Source: Acidobacteriota bacterium
Lineage (GTDB): Bacteria; Acidobacteriota; Terriglobia; Acidiferrales; UBA7541
Direction: 5' to 3'
DNA length: 10,506 bases
NCBI GenBank assembly: GCA_003161495.1
Contig: PMOP01000197.1
Location: forward strand, 1-10,506
Shown here: positions 9,434 to 10,506 of the stretch, in pieces
Position numbering within the stretch: position 1 is the first letter of the stretch
Layout: each line of letters starts with the position of its first letter
The notes under the pieces: generated by a model
Seen by the model: the letters and a program-made list of their open reading frames with translations, nothing else
Database searches by the model: none
Told to the model about the DNA's origin: nothing
Position numbers and translations under genes: made by a program

Positions 9434-9736
9434 ATGTGTGAGAGGCGTCGTGCACCCCGCTTCGCTTTTGGAGGAGTTGCCGAAATCACCACCATCGACC
9501 CCGACACATATATCATTGTCTCGACAGCCGAACTGAGTCGATTTGGATGTTTTGTAACGACACGGAAAACCATGTTCATCGGAACAAAAGTCGAATTGAA
9601 AATTACCCATGATGGCAGGGTGTTCAAAGCTTCTGGCGAGGTAGTTTCCGTGCAATCCGAAAACGGTATGGGAATTAAATTCACTACAACCGCGCCCAAT
9701 GATGCGGCACTACTTCAAGTGTGGCTGGCCCAGTAG
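9434..9736 (+). CDS. Stand-alone PilZ domain protein
   Basis: Single-domain PilZ protein, 100 residues, a likely cyclic di-GMP receptor in the cytosol. The N-terminal Arg motif is present as ERRRAPRF, in which R5-R-A-P-R9 fits RxxxR. The second motif, normally [D/N]-x-S-x-x-G, reads E33-L-S-R-F-G38 (in TAELSRFGCFV), so the acidic/amide position is Glu. The rest of the beta barrel follows: FIGTKVELKITHDGRVFKASGEVVSV and the late NGMGIKFT. GGGAGGGG (9417-9424) lies 9 bases before the ATG. It is downstream of the 86-residue protein on the same strand and converges on a histidine kinase gene. The output may be protein-protein, since there is no second domain. The family call is firm; actual c-di-GMP binding is likely but not certain given the Glu. 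Confidence 0.88.
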   Translation: MCERRRAPRFAFGGVAEITTIDPDTYIIVSTAELSRFGCFVTTRKTMFIGTKVELKITHDGRVFKASGEVVSVQSENGMGIKFTTTAPNDAALLQVWLAQ

Positions 9737-9746
9737 ATCAAATACT

Positions 9747-9775
9747 GGAATTGCGAAATCCTGACCGCCAATTCC
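9747..9775. other. Inverted repeat between convergent genes
   Basis: GGAATTG (9747-9753) and CAATTCC (9769-9775) are exact reverse complements, extendable by CG/CG with one bulged C. It lies 10 bp after the PilZ stop codon and before the end of the converging kinase gene, the place for a transcript-end hairpin. No T-run follows in either direction, so a rho-independent terminator call is weak. Confidence 0.3.
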
Positions 9776-9858
9776 CGATAAACTCTTCCAGGAATGTTTG
9801 GAGCATGGCGTCTACCGCTGTTCCCAAAAGCCGTTCGTAACTCTGTTGTCACGCCAGG

Positions 9859-10506
9859 TTAGCTGGGAGCCTGGACTTGTTGGCCCAAACTTTCCGGGGT
9901 TTGAACAGCCGCGGCGGGAACGTGAAATATGAATGAGACGGTGGTGCCGCCGCCATCCGACTTTATATCCATTTCACCGTTGAACTGGCGGACCCGTTCG
10001 ATCATTCCCCTGATGCCCACGCCGGCGCCCTGCAATCGCAGGAGCTTCAGTTTTTCGGGGGGAATTCCTCTTCCCGCGTCCTGAACTTCCAGGGACACAA
10101 TCTCTCCTGCGCGGGACAAACGGATCGAGGCGCTTTTACTTCCGCTGTGGCGATGAATATTCGTCAGGCATTCCTGAACGAGGCGATACACGACCAACTC
10201 CATTTCGCGCGGGAGCCTTCCAAAATCTTTGGAAATTTTGAGAGCAACCTGCAGGCCGCTGCGTTGCCTCAGCCCTTCGATGTACCAGCTGAGAGCCTGG
10301 TGCAGTCCTGTCTCGTCCAGCAGCGGCGGATACAGCAGATAAGACGTCGTTCGTATTTCCTGGCTTAACTGATTCGCGAGCTGCCGGCAATCTTCCACGT
10401 CCTGGGCGAGCTGAGGACCGTTCTGCCAGGCGCGCTGGGCGATTCGCGCGAGGTTGATGCCCAGCACGGTTACGATTTGGCCGGCGCTGTCATGCAATTC
10501 GCGCGC
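9859..10506 (-). CDS. HisKA_3-type sensor histidine kinase, N-terminus beyond window
   Basis: C-terminal 215 residues of a histidine kinase; sensor domains lie beyond the right edge, and the frame is open there. The visible part starts at ARELHDSAGQ, the HisKA_3 phospho-acceptor box (His codon at 10492-10494), so no start inside the window should be taken as real. The dimerisation helices run through QEIRTTSYLLYPPLLDETGL. HATPase_c has an N box (QECLTNIHRHSGS), an intact G1 box D-A-G-R-G (VQDAGRGIPPEKL), a G2 box (GAGVGIRGMIERV) and a closing GGGTTVSFIFHVP. The protein ends in a short Gln/Pro/Ser-rich tail. No cognate regulator lies downstream, since the next gene, PilZ, converges on it; any partner must be elsewhere. 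Compared with the MEDS kinase, its ATP site is canonical. Confidence 0.92.
   Translation of the reverse strand, partial: ARELHDSAGQIVTVLGINLARIAQRAWQNGPQLAQDVEDCRQLANQLSQEIRTTSYLLYPPLLDETGLHQALSWYIEGLRQRSGLQVALKISKDFGRLPREMELVVYRLVQECLTNIHRHSGSKSASIRLSRAGEIVSLEVQDAGRGIPPEKLKLLRLQGAGVGIRGMIERVRQFNGEMDIKSDGGGTTVSFIFHVPAAAVQTPESLGQQVQAPS

Overview
The window reads as chromosomal DNA of a Gram-negative, moderately GC-rich bacterium. An outer-membrane-type OmpA lipoprotein supports the Gram-negative call. The abundance of PAS-containing HisKA_3/NarL-type signalling genes, the 'GCACAGGCA' hairpin repeat between genes and the general protein style make Acidobacteriota the best guess. That placement is inference from gene style; no phylogenetic marker was compared.

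Left part (1-3941): a membrane hydrolase of the YdjM type (minus strand, cut by the left edge) lies downstream of a YegS/DagK-type lipid kinase (minus). The 166-bp gap between them holds a REPIN-like element, two identical 25-bp hairpin-forming repeats in opposite orientation. Divergent from the lipid kinase is ligA, the complete NAD-dependent DNA ligase, with all its domains.

Middle (3942-5764): an OmpA/Pal-like peptidoglycan-binding lipoprotein is followed by a strong rho-independent terminator, then rnpB, the RNase P RNA. The RNA is about 560 nt because of extra hairpins, some with GNRA loops, so it is much longer than the 377-nt E. coli RNA.

Right part (5819-10506): this is a signalling block, visibly less GC-rich over about 8640-9740. 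A MEDS-PAS-PAS-HisKA_3 histidine kinase and a NarL-type response regulator overlap on the minus strand. The regulator most likely starts at a GTG inside the kinase's 3' end. A 458-bp regulatory gap with a perfect TACGTAGG-N8-CCTACGTA inverted repeat separates them from a plus-strand pair: an unrecognised 86-residue helical protein and a stand-alone PilZ protein. A second HisKA_3 kinase, cut by the right edge, converges on the PilZ gene. A plausible reading is that the two-component pair controls nearby genes through the palindrome and that the PilZ protein gives a c-di-GMP output, but the sequence does not prove this.

No wholly new system is evident. The most noteworthy points are the expanded rnpB, the REPIN-like element, the atypical ATP-binding G1 box of the MEDS kinase, and the palindrome-controlled small-protein/PilZ pair.
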